From assembly GCA_014529385.2 (NCBI GenBank), contig CM043968.1, positions 22,759,013-22,823,012 on the forward strand: DNA of 64,000 nt, given 5' to 3'. Every line of letters starts with the position of its first letter. Position 1 is the stretch's first letter. Shown here piece by piece: positions 47,101-59,690 of this stretch. The stretch comes from Adiantum capillus-veneris (lineage: Eukaryota; Streptophyta; Polypodiopsida; Polypodiales; Pteridaceae). Position numbers and translations under genes: made by a program. Below the pieces are notes generated by a model that was given only the letters and a program-made list of their open reading frames with translations, ran no database searches and was not told the DNA's origin.

Positions 47101-47613
47101 ACTTGGATTTCCAGCACAGCAGCCTGAGCAGCGTGTTTGTGTGATGCTAAGATACCCCAAGGCGGTGCCTCACGGGTCGGTGCGCCCGGAGCAAGAGGGT
47201 GTGGGAAAGTTGCAGGAGGCGCATGCTGTGTCGTGGCGGGTCAAGGCTGAAAAGCATGCAGGGACTCGGGAGCCAGCATGTGCCAACGCAAGGGAATACG
47301 AGCGACAAGCCACTAACTGCAGTCTGTGATTGTGTGTGTGTGTGTGTTGTCGTGTACTGTGGCCAGCACTGCGAGGCCCCATGCTTTTGATGGCTAACCG
47401 TTGCAAGCCGAAATGCCTTCAGGGGGTTTGTTTGACTTTAGGTGGGGCCGATAGCGAGGGAGAGCAGCCGTGTACGCTCGCGTCAAGCCAGCCAATGGGC
47501 CCAATCAAGATCCATGCATTGTTTTTGGCATAGTTTTTAGCAAATAGCACAAACTAGCACGCATGTGTGTGTGTAGGTAGCGAGCCAAAAAATGGCAAGT
47601 GGGTGGGGTAGGT
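44143..47613 (-). other. LARD interior, 3' side
   Basis: About 3.5 kb, AT-rich, with no ORF above 80 codons of any recognisable type. A Pro/Gly-coding GC patch and short CA/TG tracts lie near 47330-47345. The polypurine tract is at 44143-44155. The last five bases before the nested element are TAGGT. Confidence 0.7.
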
Positions 47614-47934
47614 TGTTGGGAATGGGATCGTGCTAGCTATGGTGGATGAAAGAGAAACATAGCATCAATGTGCGAGTGTGTGTGTAAGCAAGGTTATCAC
47701 TCAAGTGAATTAGGTTCCAAGATAGAATTAGCTTAGACTCATAAACACAATCTTGAGTATTGACTTAGCTTAGCACAAGCTCACCATAGACAAGCATGTA
47801 GTGCAAAATAGAGTTGTGTTTATTCATTCATGAAATAAGATTTAAGTAGCTGTACAGCCTTGCTTCACAGCATGTGGGATAATTCCACTCTTCTCTCCTT
47901 GACTCACAATTTAGGACAAAGCTCACACTTTACA
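47614..47934 (-). repeat. 3' LTR of the gag-only element (321 bp)
   Basis: TGTTGGGAATGGG...CACACTTTACA on the plus strand. Hand alignment with 50416-50736 gives 14 mismatches and no indel (about 95.6% identity). Confidence 0.92.
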
Positions 47935-47978
47935 ATCCCCCCCTTGAGGTTTGGACTATGACAAAATACTGAAGATGC

Positions 47979-48075
47979 ATGATCCACACATGATGATAAG
48001 CTGGTATCCACACAAGATGGTATAATCCACACAGGTTGACAAAAATCCACACAGGATGATAGTATCCACACATGA
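47979..48075. repeat. ATCCACACA minisatellite in the gag-only element
   Basis: Five irregular units of about 19-24 bases built on (T)ATCCACACA-GATG. On the minus strand they give repeated SCVD-like residues in one frame. Confidence 0.75.
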
Positions 48076-48114
48076 AAATAAAAGTCCTCCCCTACAAGTA
48101 GAGAGGCTGCATCT

Positions 48115-49036
48115 TCATAGTACATATTCATAAAAGATAAGATTGGTTTCTCCTTTGTCTTCTTTGTCTTCTACCATGTGAGGTGATCCTTTGGTAGGTC
48201 TCTTGCCTTCGTTGCTTCTACTGTTGCTTCTGCTAGTGCTGCTTTCTCCACTGCTAGTGCCTCCATTTGAGTAGCATTGAGAAGGTGGGTGTCCCTTCTT
48301 ACCACATTTGTTGCAAGGATTGTTTGTGTAGCAGTCTTTTGCTACGTGTCCCATTCTTCCACATTCATAACACTTTCTTCCAATTGATGATGTTGATGGC
48401 GAATGTCTTCCCCTTGAGGATGTGACAAGGCCCCTCCTGATGGAGTTAAGGAACCTCTTTGCTTTCTTTGTCTACTTGGATTGAGTTGATGACATCTTGA
48501 AAAGGTGGAGCTGGTTCTTTTTCTTCAAGAATTGTGACTAAGTGGTCATAAGAAGGTGGAGTGCACTCAATAGTATGGCCACTTTGTCGTCTTCTGGTAC
48601 TTCGACTTGGATGTAAGTGAGATGCGTGACAATGCTCTTAAGCCTATTTACTAGGCTAGCAATGTCCTCTGCTTCAATCATGGTGATCTTGTAAAGTTGT
48701 CTTTTGAGACTAAATTTACTTCTTTTGGCCCTGGCTCCAAAATTGCTTTCTAAAACATGCCAGGCATCATGTGCATGCGTACATTCGTCTATGAAATGCA
48801 TAATTGTCATGCAAGGAGGTGATGATGATTCCTAACGCTTGTTCGTCTTTGGCCAAATTTTGCGCACTTGCTATGAGTGTAGATGCCCTAGTGTGCACTT
48901 CATTGGGTTTGGTTTGTTGCTCTAAGGTAGTGCTGATGATAGACCACAAACATTTTGTCATAAGGTAACCTCTTAACTGCGTCTGCCAGGTGTGAAACCC
49001 TTCCCCGTTGAATTTTTCTATTCCCTTGTCCGCCAT
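48115..49036 (-). pseudogene. gag: copia-type gag with two zinc knuckles
   Basis: Starts MADKGIEKFNGEGFHTW at 49036 and continues with KDEQALGIIITSLHDNYA. It shifts frame near 48800 to HAHDAWHVLESNFGARAKRS and LKRQLYKITMIEAEDIASLV, and shifts again near 48540. The last frame has MGHVAKDC and CNKCGKKGHPPSQC, the first being the end of another knuckle. The protein stops at ~48115, about 180 bases before the LTR, leaving no room for pol. Confidence 0.88.
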
Positions 49037-50415
49037 TCGTGCTAATAGAGGGGTCTTAGATTAGGAGACTCTCCTAGCCAGTGTCTACCTCTTTACACGG
49101 TGCACTAGAATTTGAAAATTTATTTAAAGTTGTGCTCGGCAGGGTTCATTTTATTGCAAGATGAGAGACAGAGAGAATGAGAGGGAAAATTTATTTGGTA
49201 AAGCTTTACTCCCTTTTGTGAAGCTCCTCTTCACCGTCAGTGAAGCCCCTCTTCACAGATAGGGGAAATGACTCTTTGTTTTTGCTTTTGATGCTCGAAA
49301 GAAACCCTCCTTGAAGCTTGGTAATAAACTTTTTGTTGCAATGCCGTGGTCGATGAGAACGGCCTCTTTGGTAGCCCTTGGAGTGCTTGATGGTTTTGAG
49401 TGGCCTTTGGTGTGTTTCCTCTTTGAAGCTAGCTTTTGAAGGATTCTTTTGAAGTGCTGGTGGGACACTCCCCTTGGACAAGTGTGTGAGCCAAAAGGTT
49501 GGCCGTGGGAATGGGATCTTTTAAGGCTTCGAGCTTTTAAAGTAGTGGGGCCGCGCGAGACGGTGCTAGTGCCAACGGGCAAGGTGGGCAGGGCCGGGCA
49601 GTTCCGAGCAAGCGAGGGCAGACTCGGGCAACAAGGGCAAGGGCAGCCAATCAGGGCAGGCGCGGGCAGTCAGGCACCTTTCTCGGGAAGGTGCAGGCAA
49701 GACCGAACGCGTGCAACAACAAGGGCCGCCGGCGGACAATTGGCCGGCCTCGTCCGATCACGGACCCGAAATTTGTTACTATGTGATTTACCACTTGCTT
49801 GAGGTCCGCCAGTGGGCGCCCACGCCTTTTATGGTATGGCCCCTAATGGTCAACTCCTAAAAATAGGAGGTTCACACTTTGTTGGCAGATTTGCCTCCTC
49901 AAGACAAAAAGAGGAGGAATTTCCTCTTTGGCATTAAATGCACCACACACACACTAAACAAGACCTCTGAAAATTGTTCTGCAGAAAATCTAGAGAGTGG
50001 GAGTGTGCAAGAGAAAAATCAATCAAGATCTAGAATGTACAAATGAAGGGCGATTTGAGCATGGATCGGTTTGATGGAAAGCACTTGAATGGGGCTACGC
50101 ACACATACCAATGGTGAATGCCAATTTTGCTAAAATGAGGAGCAGATTTTGAATGCAAAATGCAAGTTCTTAATGGCTAAATTGACATACTCTAATGCTA
50201 ATTAGGCTTCCAATTGGCCAGTGAGTAGTGGCCCAAGAGTCTTTAGCTCAAGAACATGCTCATGCTAGCCAATGGAATAGTAATTAGGCATGTGTTATGT
50301 AATTAAAGAGAAAACCTAATGGATCTAGCTAATGATGATTAATGAATGCTAATTGTACAAACATGCAAATACATAATAGAGAACCTAGCTAGTATACCCA
50401 AGCTTTGATACTAGT
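49037..50415 (-). other. Leader of the gag-only element
   Basis: Long leader of ~1.4 kb without a supportable gene. It contains a GC-rich GGGCA-repeat tract at about 49578-49670 and a primer-site-like segment next to the LTR. Confidence 0.65.
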
Positions 50416-50736
50416 TGTTGGGAATGGGATCGTGCTAGCTATGGTGGATGAAAGAGAAACATAGCGTCAATGTGTGAGTGTGTGCGTAAGCAAGCTTATC
50501 ACTCAAGTGACTTAGGTTCCAAGATAGAATTAGCTTGGACTCATAAACACAATCTTGAGTATTGACTTAGCTTAGCACAAGCTCACCATAGACAAGCATG
50601 TAGTGCAAAATAGAGTTGTGTTTATTCATTTGTGAAATGAGCTTTAAGTAGCTCTACAGCCTTGCTCCACAGCATGTGGGATAATTCCACTCTTCTCTCC
50701 TTAACTCACACTTTAGGACAAAGCTCACACTTTACA
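50416..50736 (-). repeat. 5' LTR of the gag-only element (321 bp)
   Basis: Same length and ends as 47614-47934, in the same orientation. Confidence 0.92.
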
Positions 50737-53021
50737 TAGGACTCCGTAGCCTTTGCAGTCAAGCCAGGAATAGGAACCCGCCAACGCGACTAATTGACAT
50801 GCAGAGGCTTTTCTTTTTATGTTTTATTTTTTTAAGGGAAGCTTCCCATGACAAGGTGTTTTGACTATATGTCCGCATGAGTGAGTTTGAGCCTCGGCAA
50901 GCAATGTATGTCGAAGAACAAGTGTATGTGTGTATGATGAGTCTTGCATCACTAGGCATCAGTGAAATCACAAATTGAGTTGTATTCATGAACGAAAATG
51001 AAGCGTGAGTGTATGCATGTGTGTATCCCAATGGTATCACCTAAGCTCCTTAAATAAGGTCTTAGTAATGCATTGATCTATTTCAATTTAAACTACCATT
51101 GCTGTCATTTGGCATTTGGATCACTACACCAAAACATCTCTCAAAATCATTCGATCTATACATGCAAAAATTTTATTCAATAATAATTCAATTTATTCTC
51201 TTTTGGACATACTTTCTTTGATTGAGAGTAATTATTCTATGCACTGATTTGACATTACATCCTATCAATTGGTTATTGCACAGTGCATATACACTCAATG
51301 AGCGACAAGTTCTCATCGGCCAATCCAACTTGATATTCAATCTTGCAAAATTTCTCATATCTAATATCAAAATCACTCACATCCCACTTGGATCTGTCAT
51401 TTACGGTTTTACAAAGTTTCAAGCTCGTGATTATGGTAACTCATGGACGTACAAATTAATCAATTCTTACCATATCCAATCATATTAACATACATGACAA
51501 TGGTTCTCAATTATGTGCAATTGAGTCATTCCTCTCAATTGATTTGATGACATACATGCAAACGTTTAGGTCTATTCAATCCTTATGACTAGTGATCAAC
51601 ACCAATCATTCATTCCAAATTGGATGTCAAGCACCATTGCATAGGCAAACACAGTAGTGCATTTTTTCCATGTTCATCAAATTGATTCATCATTAGCTTG
51701 GAAGTACACTAAAAATCTACACAATTGAGTATCAATTGCATGATCTATCCCAATTGCCCAAGCCAATTGTGACACATATATAATCTATTTGGCCAAATTA
51801 ATCATTATAATTGGTAAATAAAAACCAATTATTCATTCAAGGACCGGATTGCACATGCCATAGAGTAGGCACACACACCCAAATTTAGGCCAAAATTTTA
51901 TGCAAACATTACATCAATTCCACATTGGATGCACAAATTACAAAATCAATCAAGCATAAAAGAATGAATGCATGCTCAATTTCTAAGAAATTACACTATT
52001 TTTACCCAATCAAGCAATACACACTAAAAAATTAAGCACAAAAAATTCAAATCTGGCTTGATTGCCAATGCATCTAGGCTTACACCTAATGATTGCACAC
52101 ACTTTTCATGCAAATTTCATAATAAAAAATCATTTAGGTGCCCTAATTGACCATCAATCATAAAAAATCAAGTTGGATAGGCACACACATTCAATTTTTG
52201 CCCAAATTTTTGGAAATTAGGCTTATCCAATGATTGAATTAGCCTAACATACACAACATTTACATGATTGCATACTCATGTATCATTAATTCCATCAATT
52301 TTTATGTATGCACACATTCGAGATTAGGTGCACACACTTGAATTTTTTGACAGTTTTTTTCCTCTTTGGTGTGTGCACAGACATAATGATTTTTATGCAC
52401 ACACATGAATTCTTGATGAGAATTAAGCATTATTTGGATACACATAAAGTTCATTAGTCACAATTTGACTATCTTCATTCAAAGTGTATCAAATCAGGTG
52501 CAAAGTGTAGGTCAATTTGTGTTACACACCTCATTTTAGCAAATGATTAACAACATTGAACCTCATTAATCAATCAAGAATTGACAAAACAAGTGAGTGC
52601 ACTTACATCGTAATTACACTCCAAGCTATTCCTTTGCTCCACGTGAAGACGCATCATTGCACATACAAGTGTGTGCACCATCAAATCGGTTCTCAAACAC
52701 TCAAATCATCAAATTAGGCATAAATTGGTACAATTAACTTGATTAGAGTGATGATTCCGCCTCTTGCAAGGGGATTTCACATACTTTACACTTCAAATGT
52801 TAGTGGTTAGGTTAGCAAGGTTAGTAAAAATTAGTAAAATTGAGGGTTTGGGGTATTCATAACTCAACATTAGCATCAATTTCTTGCACAACATCATCAA
52901 ATCAAACCAACAATTAAGTTACACACACTCAAAAACCAACAAAATTAGTAGTGAAATTACTCTATTTTACACATCCTAAACTCACTAGCTTAGGTTATCG
53001 ATCCCCGGCAATGGCGCCAAA
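50737..53021 (-). other. LARD interior, 5' side, and tRNA-Asp primer site
   Basis: AT-rich noncoding leader of ~2.3 kb. The PBS is at 53002-53019, complementary to the tRNA-Asp 3' end (plus strand reads ATCCCCGGCAATGGCGCCA). Confidence 0.85.
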
Positions 53022-53857
53022 TGTAGGGAGGCATTGTAGCACGACCTAATCGCAACCCACAAAATTATCAATTGTGGATTGGTAACCCGGCTAGGGCATG
53101 GAAGCACGAGCGTAGGATGTATAGACATAGAGGATTCAAGGGATCCTTCTACTCATCATAGAGAGAAGCCATGGAAAGGGCTTCCGCTAATCAACCACAC
53201 ATTCCTACTTAATCACTTGCACACAATCATGTGATTGAAATTAACCTCTCACATCAATCACTCTATTCACAACTCTTAATCACACAACTACACAAGCATG
53301 CAATTAACATACCTACTCCGCATTAGTGTGTCCATTCCGGTACATCCCCTCAATGCGACTACATATGCACACATACTAACCGCACACCTTGTAGAGAGAG
53401 ATGAAGAGAAGGAAGGCATAGCCCTCACACACCATGGTCAATGGTGTGGATAGAATAGATTAACTCAAAAAAGGGATTAGGAGATCTACCATCACACTAA
53501 TATAATCTCACTCCACATAATCAAACAAAGAAGAATAATAAGAAAGAAAGTTTAATTAATTATTAGAAATCAAGAGCTACATGGGCATGGAAAGCCCATG
53601 AGCCTCATGACCATCTACTCTACAAAGAGAAGAACTCACCCAAGAATGACTTCTCATTAAGCATAGGGCTCTTTTGTAGATTTGGACCTCAAACCCTTCA
53701 ACTATGGGATAAAGTTGAGCTCTTTAGCCTAGAGTTATACAACTTTGGAACTCCTAAATGAGCACAAGGCCCTATACAATGAAAAAGAAACATTGTGCAC
53801 TATAGCACATCTAGCTTGGTGCATAATTGGTGTAGCCTGTGTTATCCGCTACTAACA
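53022..53857 (-). repeat. 5' LTR of the LARD-like element (836 bp)
   Basis: TGTAGGGAGG...CTACTAACA on the plus strand, followed by the target duplication AAGTG. Confidence 0.92.
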
Positions 53858-56612
53858 AAGTGCAAGGCATTTTGGCAATGACTCAAGTAACACCATGCTC
53901 ATCAGGTTCATACAAAATCTACGGCAAGCAAAGCACATTTAACAAAAGCATGCAAGGCATGCTTAAATTGAACCGAGCTAGTATGGTAAGGCAAGTTAAG
54001 GCGATTGCTTTAGAAGGTAAGCAGTACCTTTCTTTTTGTTTGATAACTTTTTTAAAACAGGTTGCATAGCCCTATCATGCAACAAAGGTGAGTGCACTTT
54101 AAGCACTCCAAGCACAAGCACGGCTTGTGACAGTTATCATACGCATTCAAATTTTGCTGCATGTATCATTGGCAAGGACCAATGGTAGTTTGCAAACCCA
54201 AAGCAAGCACCACTTGAGTACAACGCCTCTCTAACATCTCAAGGAGATTGGCATGGCCTATTGCTAGACTTTGCTAGACTTGGTCTTACCACAAGAGAAA
54301 ACTCCTTCGAAGGCAAGGTGCAGTATGGAGTTTTTTTAAATGGACCTCATAAGACGTGCAATGGCTATGAGCTGCAATCGAGACGCGAAAGTCCTCAGAC
54401 CACTTGTTACAGCTTGAGAAGCCGACAGGGGTTTCTCTACATCCCATACTAGATTTGCATTGTTGCTAGGATATGGTTACTAGGCAAATTTTTCTAGAGG
54501 TTTTGTCAGCTGAGACAAATCTACAAGGTCAAGGACAACCGTAATCACGCCAAGTAGGTATGAGGTACATACTTGCAAGTATTTTTTTCCTTTTCAATCT
54601 GTGAATGCTCGACAGGGTTGACTTTCTTTTGCTATGACATTGTAAATTGGCAAGGGCATCTGTTGGCTATGGGCACCAAAACTCCATGAGTACTTATGTG
54701 AAGTCAGGCTTCCCTTTTGATATTTTTGGCATCGCGGTTTCCAAAGTTTGGAATATGCTATTAGCATACGAACTTGGGGAAACTTGTGAAGATGTTTACA
54801 TGTTTTTACATCACAGGAGGGTGTATATGATACATATGCTAACTTACTCGAGCAGTACATACGGCTATGATCTAGATTTAAGCAAATTACCAAAAACATG
54901 GCCGCAAGTGGGCGACAAGTTTAGTAACTTTCAAGTTATGCTTGTTTCTTATGTAATTTAACCTTTTATGTGAAAAAGATTTCTCAATTGTGCAAAGCAA
55001 AGTGCTTTGCCAGACTTCATGTGAAGCAAGGCTTCTCTTATTTTCCATGATCAACGATAATGGCACACACCTTTGGCACTACGTGGATATAGGCTCACAA
55101 TTGATGCAACAATGCACTCTAATGTATCGATGCTAATGTAATCGTGCAAGGCACGTATACCAGGGGCTCACATGGTTGAGACTGCCATTGAAGCCAAGGG
55201 CTTATTATTCTATTTTTTGATATTTATGCATGGCGTACTAGTACAATGGACGTACGACACTCCATCATTGTATACGCTTTTGCTATAGCACTAGCTACTC
55301 TATCAAGGATAAGGACACAAGGTGGAAAGGTACGTAAGATGGAAAGGTACGTAAGATACGATACATATTTGGTTTGTCCCGTACATAGTACCAAATAGAT
55401 TGAGTTGTTAGGTACCTAAAATTCGTATGCTTTAAAAAAAAAAAAAAAAAAAAAAACATACAATATGGTTAGTACTCTTCATGTGGGAGGTTTGCAGATG
55501 GCTTCTTGTATCTGTTGCAGAGAAAGATCTCTAGAATAAAGTTCCCAAATAACCCAGAACAAGGGAGAAAACAAGCATTGAATAAGCCCAATCATTTTTA
55601 TATATATACATATATAAAGTGTACAGTACGGATTCGTACGGTACAAAACCGTGTTGTACGGATGTACAATACCATACGGATCTATACATACATCCGGATA
55701 CAACCTTACAAGGTTAGTTATTGATGTACTAAAACATTATTTATTTATGTTTATTCACAAGCAAAGTGCCATACTTACATCATTACAATCATGATCACAC
55801 ACAAGGTAGGTGAGTCAAGATGTGACTTATGGTACCTCTCTCTACACAAGAGCATTGTACAAGCAGACTTTTGTACAATTATAAGATAATCTACGACACA
55901 ATTATTGTATGCATAGAGGCATACATGGGGGCATCCCACACAATAGAATAAGGGGTTTTCCTCAGCCATCATTCTCTCTCTCCTAATTCTCTATAAAAAA
56001 AGTGAAATTAGGCATGATTTTACTAAAATCTTTCTATGTCGATATGGTAACAGAAAGGACTAAGAGCCACCTATTTTGGAATGGCTAAGAGCCATCTGTA
56101 TGTAATCCCATCAATGATTGTTTTTGAGATCAAACAATTCTATCCAATTGAGTACCCATCGATTCTAATGGACAAGTAAGAGTCTTGCCATTACTGCTTC
56201 TTTGGATGTTAGTTTAGCACTACATAATTTAAGTGTGAAGATCAAGTTGAGTTTTTGAAAGTTTTAAAATCGTACTGGCTTATCTCTATCAAGGTGTATA
56301 GATGAAGCCAACATTTCAGACAGCACGACTGTTCACAAAAAAACCCAAGATTATGGATTTTTGGGTCTAGAAAAGATCCAGTTGTGAATAGGATTCCACC
56401 TCTAGTGGACCTCCTATTTTATCTATAGCATTGAGAGTGTCTATACGAGTATAGTTTTTGGGTAAGACCCATCTCATGATTACTAAATCATTTATTAAGT
56501 GTTGATGGTCAATTCTTGGAACCTTCACACAAGTGTTGAGAATCGAGGCTATGATGGGTGCCAACGAGGAGCCATGGCGTGGAGGAGCAAGAAAAAAAAC
56601 ACACACACACAC

Positions 56613-56693
<81 letters not shown>

Positions 56694-58559
56694 CAATAGT
56701 GCAGCTAAAAAAAATAACGCTATATGTTATATTTGTTTGTGTAAAACCCTTACATACAAAAGGATTTGGCCATGCAAACTAGCTCTTCTAATTGCATGCC
56801 TTTGAGGCATTTCCCACGGGCTGACACCAAAATAACTGATTGAGGGCTTGAACCCAACAAAAAGAAGTTCGTAAGCTACCAAGGGGTAGTGGACAATTTC
56901 AACTTCAAAAGCTAACTTCAATCACTATTGACTGCTACTTGAGCAATTTTCTTGCAAAGTCTAACCAAGGGGTTTGACAATGTAGATTTTAGCCAAGGGG
57001 TTGTGATTGCAAAGGCAACACCCAGGGTTACATGTGCAATACTACTTGAATTTCACTGATTTTCAATTCGTGTTCCTAGGCCTTTGCAGGCGGGAAATTC
57101 GGGCAGGTGCTTTTGACTACAAATAAGTGAACACTATGTTCAACCTCTAGGTACAAATTTGATTTTTTTTTTCTTTTTTGAATGTGTTTTTGTTTAATTT
57201 TCCAAGTAGGATGCATAAACTTCTATATTTTCATCCATTTTGCTCTTTTGGAGAGATGATAAGGTCATATAGGAGCAAAGTATTTTGGACCATAGTGTCC
57301 AACATACATTTTTGCATTATGCAATTATGGACCTACAAGTAGGGTTTTCTTTGGAACATGTTATCACATGGGATACAAGATGGTCTAGGAACTCAAGGAG
57401 TTTGCTTTAGCAAGTGTGGAGTAAGAATAATGAGCATCCCTCTCACTCACATTGCAAAGTGTTTGCAGTTACCTCCTCAGACAAGTATATCTCGTACTTG
57501 AAGGATGTTCCTTTTTTTTACATCCTTACCTGAGACATATTCCACATGTGGAGAATATGAGTCTCTGGGAATGACACTGGCATCCTTTAATTATGTGTCA
57601 CAACAAGGTCCCTAGGTGCTTGTCAAATACTTTTATAAGACCATTTTATGCACATCATATTAGGAACAATTTTCGTGGCCAAAAATTGTTGGGATACCTA
57701 GTCAGACTTATTAAGGTACAAGTGTTGTTAACAAACTTTAACGAATAGTTGTTTATACTGTAGCAAGGCTCTGTTCTATTGATAAATATGTTTCCTTGGT
57801 ACCTAGGTGTGATTGATTTTCACATTCCATTATGGTTCAATGTCAAGGGCCAAGAACGGACATGGATATGCAAGTTCGGATCAGTTTTTGCTAAATGCAT
57901 GCACACTAGGTCCTATGGACCCTAGTGTTTAGCAAAGGCTGATTTGGAGCGGCATACACATTCATGCCATAGATCTAACAATCACCAATAGAGGTCATGG
58001 CTTGGTTGAATAATTGTGGATCTTTCAAGTTATCCAAGATGGTTATTCATAACATTGTTGATTTCTCAGCAATGCTATAAGGAACTATGATCCCTGCTTA
58101 TCAATCATCTAATCATCTGGGAAGACTGTCTATAAATGGTGGGGAAAAACACCTTAGTACTGTCATTTATCCAAACAGGATAGGCATATTACAAGTGTAA
58201 TATTTTGCTAAAAGATATGCGAAGAGAGTACATTAGCACTGAGCAATCCAATCAGAAAATATGTGTTGCTGTTCTTGGAGTTTGCTAACCGTAAGGTAAA
58301 GCATGTTTGCGACTAGGTTTAGTCTCTTCATGCTTAAGTCAGGTTCTCAACTGTAAACACTAGTTATGGTGGGGTTGTTTATTCATGCAATAAGATAACA
58401 AGTCAAGGACTTCTACTTTGCTGATGAGTTACGTTAGCTAGTTACTTTCATAGAAAGTGAAAGGTGGTACTCTTTTGGGTACATCCTAATTGTGATAGCT
58501 CATTTAGCATGCTCATGTGAGTTTTAAACGGATTCTACATGCTATGTTGTATATGAGTC
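53858..58559. other. Interior of outer element, 3' side (unassigned)
   Basis: About 4.7 kb without a recognisable protein. Contains an A-run at 55434-55456, a patch with repeated GTACGG/CCGTAC words near 55615-55700, and a (GA)n tract at 56617-56691 preceded by a short (CA)n. Several frames of 60-110 codons lack any motif. Confidence 0.5.
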
Positions 58560-58765
58560 GGTTACACAAGACGGTTGCAAAGGGACAACAATGTGGAAAA
58601 TCAAGATGTTACTCTTGGTTTCATTGAACCTCCTACTAAACTGTGTCCCGATCCAAAAAACAGCTGGATCCATGAGGGAGGCTACTGTGGAAAAAAATGT
58701 GTCCTTATCAAGATACAACCACTTTTGTTTTTGAGGACGAAAGTGCTTATCCAAGGGGGGAGTAA
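58560..58765 (+). pseudogene. gypsy-like pol tail and polypurine tract
   Basis: TTTTTGAGGACGAAAGTGCT followed by TATCCAAGGGGGGAGTAA is the typical end of a plant gypsy element, where a late pol or 3' region runs into a G-rich polypurine tract (58751-58765) and the LTR TG at 58766. The upstream frame (VENQDVTLGFIEPPTKL) is not itself diagnostic. Confidence 0.55.
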
Positions 58766-58921
58766 TGTAATGCCAAGGGCAAACCTAAGGGAGTCACAAA
58801 CTCAGGCCAAGGGCCGGCTGCCTAGTGCGGACAGGGAGATTCTAAGTATGGCGGGGGCCAAGGGCCTATATAAACGGGTGGTAGGGCGGTGAATCTCCAT
58901 GGAAATTCCCTCAGTCTCACA
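58766..58921 (+). repeat. 156-bp LTR, 3' copy
   Basis: TGTAATGCCAAGGG...CTCAGTCTCACA with CCTATATAAACGGGTGG. It aligns with 42112-42267 over its full length, with many differences. Confidence 0.75.
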
Positions 58922-59609
58922 AGATCATACGGGGAAGACGAGCAAGATTTACCCCACCCCCAACCGAGAGAAGGGTTGCCACACGGGGTATTCACTAAGG
59001 GTTACTGCATGGTATCACCTGAGTGTACAATAGGGGGTTTTCCTAATGCCAAATGGATAGATTTTACATAGGAGGGTTGCATATTTAGGGGTTGAAAAGG
59101 CAATTTTGTTGCACGTAGGTGGCGTCCCCCTGTTACTACTAGTGAATCCCACGTGGGTTGCCACCATACCCTACTTTGCAAAAAAAGGGGGGTGTGATGA
59201 TGCCAACCGAGAGTAAATGCAAAGAGTGGCCAGGGCCCCTCCCCGGGGTGATCCCCCACTCCTCTGCTCATCGCAGATCCAATCACCTCATTGGTGGATC
59301 CGTCAAGCAAGAACTCCCCCTAACACGCAACACCCTGCAAACCCTTACCACGACCGCCTAGAGCACTCCTTGGCTCATGTGCACCGCACAGAGCTGAGAG
59401 CAGAGCCCTACATGCTAGAAAGTGAGTGGTATTATTCATCTTTTTGGATTGAGATAGCTTAAAAAAGTACTTGTCTTGATTTTTTTTTGCCATAGCTCCG
59501 ATTGGGCATGACGATGACGTAGTGTTTTCTCTTTTAATATAGCCTCTCACAAGATGTGAGATTTGCTATTTTAAAAGAAAGTACTTCTCTTTCATTTATT
59601 CAAGAATTT

Positions 59610-59690
<81 letters not shown>

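Larger units (their letters stand above)
47614..50736 (-). mobile_element. Gag-only copia-type element (TR-GAG-like), 3.1 kb
   Basis: Two 321-bp LTRs (47614-47934, 50416-50736) flank 2481 bases. These hold a broken gag, a primer-site-like CTAGTATCAAAGCTTGGG at 50413 downward, and a polypurine tract (AAGGGGGGGAT on the minus strand at 47935-47945). Flanking pentamers are TAGGT and TAGGA (one mismatch), so this is a complete insertion. No protease, integrase or RT is present. Elements with LTRs and gag only are known from plants as TR-GAG non-autonomous retrotransposons. Confidence 0.88.
43301..53857 (-). mobile_element. Coding-free LTR element (LARD-like), 10.56 kb
   Basis: Flanked by a perfect 5-bp target duplication AAGTG (43296-43300 and 53858-53862). 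Its LTRs are 43301-44142 and 53022-53857. On the minus strand, a primer site TGGCGCCATTGCCGGGGA (53002-53019) matches the tRNA-Asp type used by Tat/Athila-like gypsy elements with one difference. A polypurine tract AGGAAGGGGGGAA lies at 44143-44155. The interior, apart from the nested gag-only element, has no long ORF. It is thus a large retrotransposon derivative dependent on proteins from elsewhere. Confidence 0.92.
42112..58921 (+). mobile_element. Putative outer LTR element (156-bp LTRs) holding the nest
   Basis: A 5' LTR-like sequence at 42112-42267 is followed by a tRNA-Met-like primer site. A matching 156-bp sequence at 58766-58921 is preceded by a polypurine tract. Both have the same strand and equal length. 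After removal of the inner element (43301-53862), the interior is about 5.9 kb without intact coding sequence. The flanking pentamers are AGACT and AGATC, so no clean target duplication is visible. The two LTRs are clearly diverged. One old element is the simplest reading; two separate fragments are possible. Confidence 0.55.

Noticed and set aside
58420-58470. Hammerhead ribozyme suggested by CTGATGAG
   Set aside because: No properly placed GAAA core and no matching stems I and III could be found around it.
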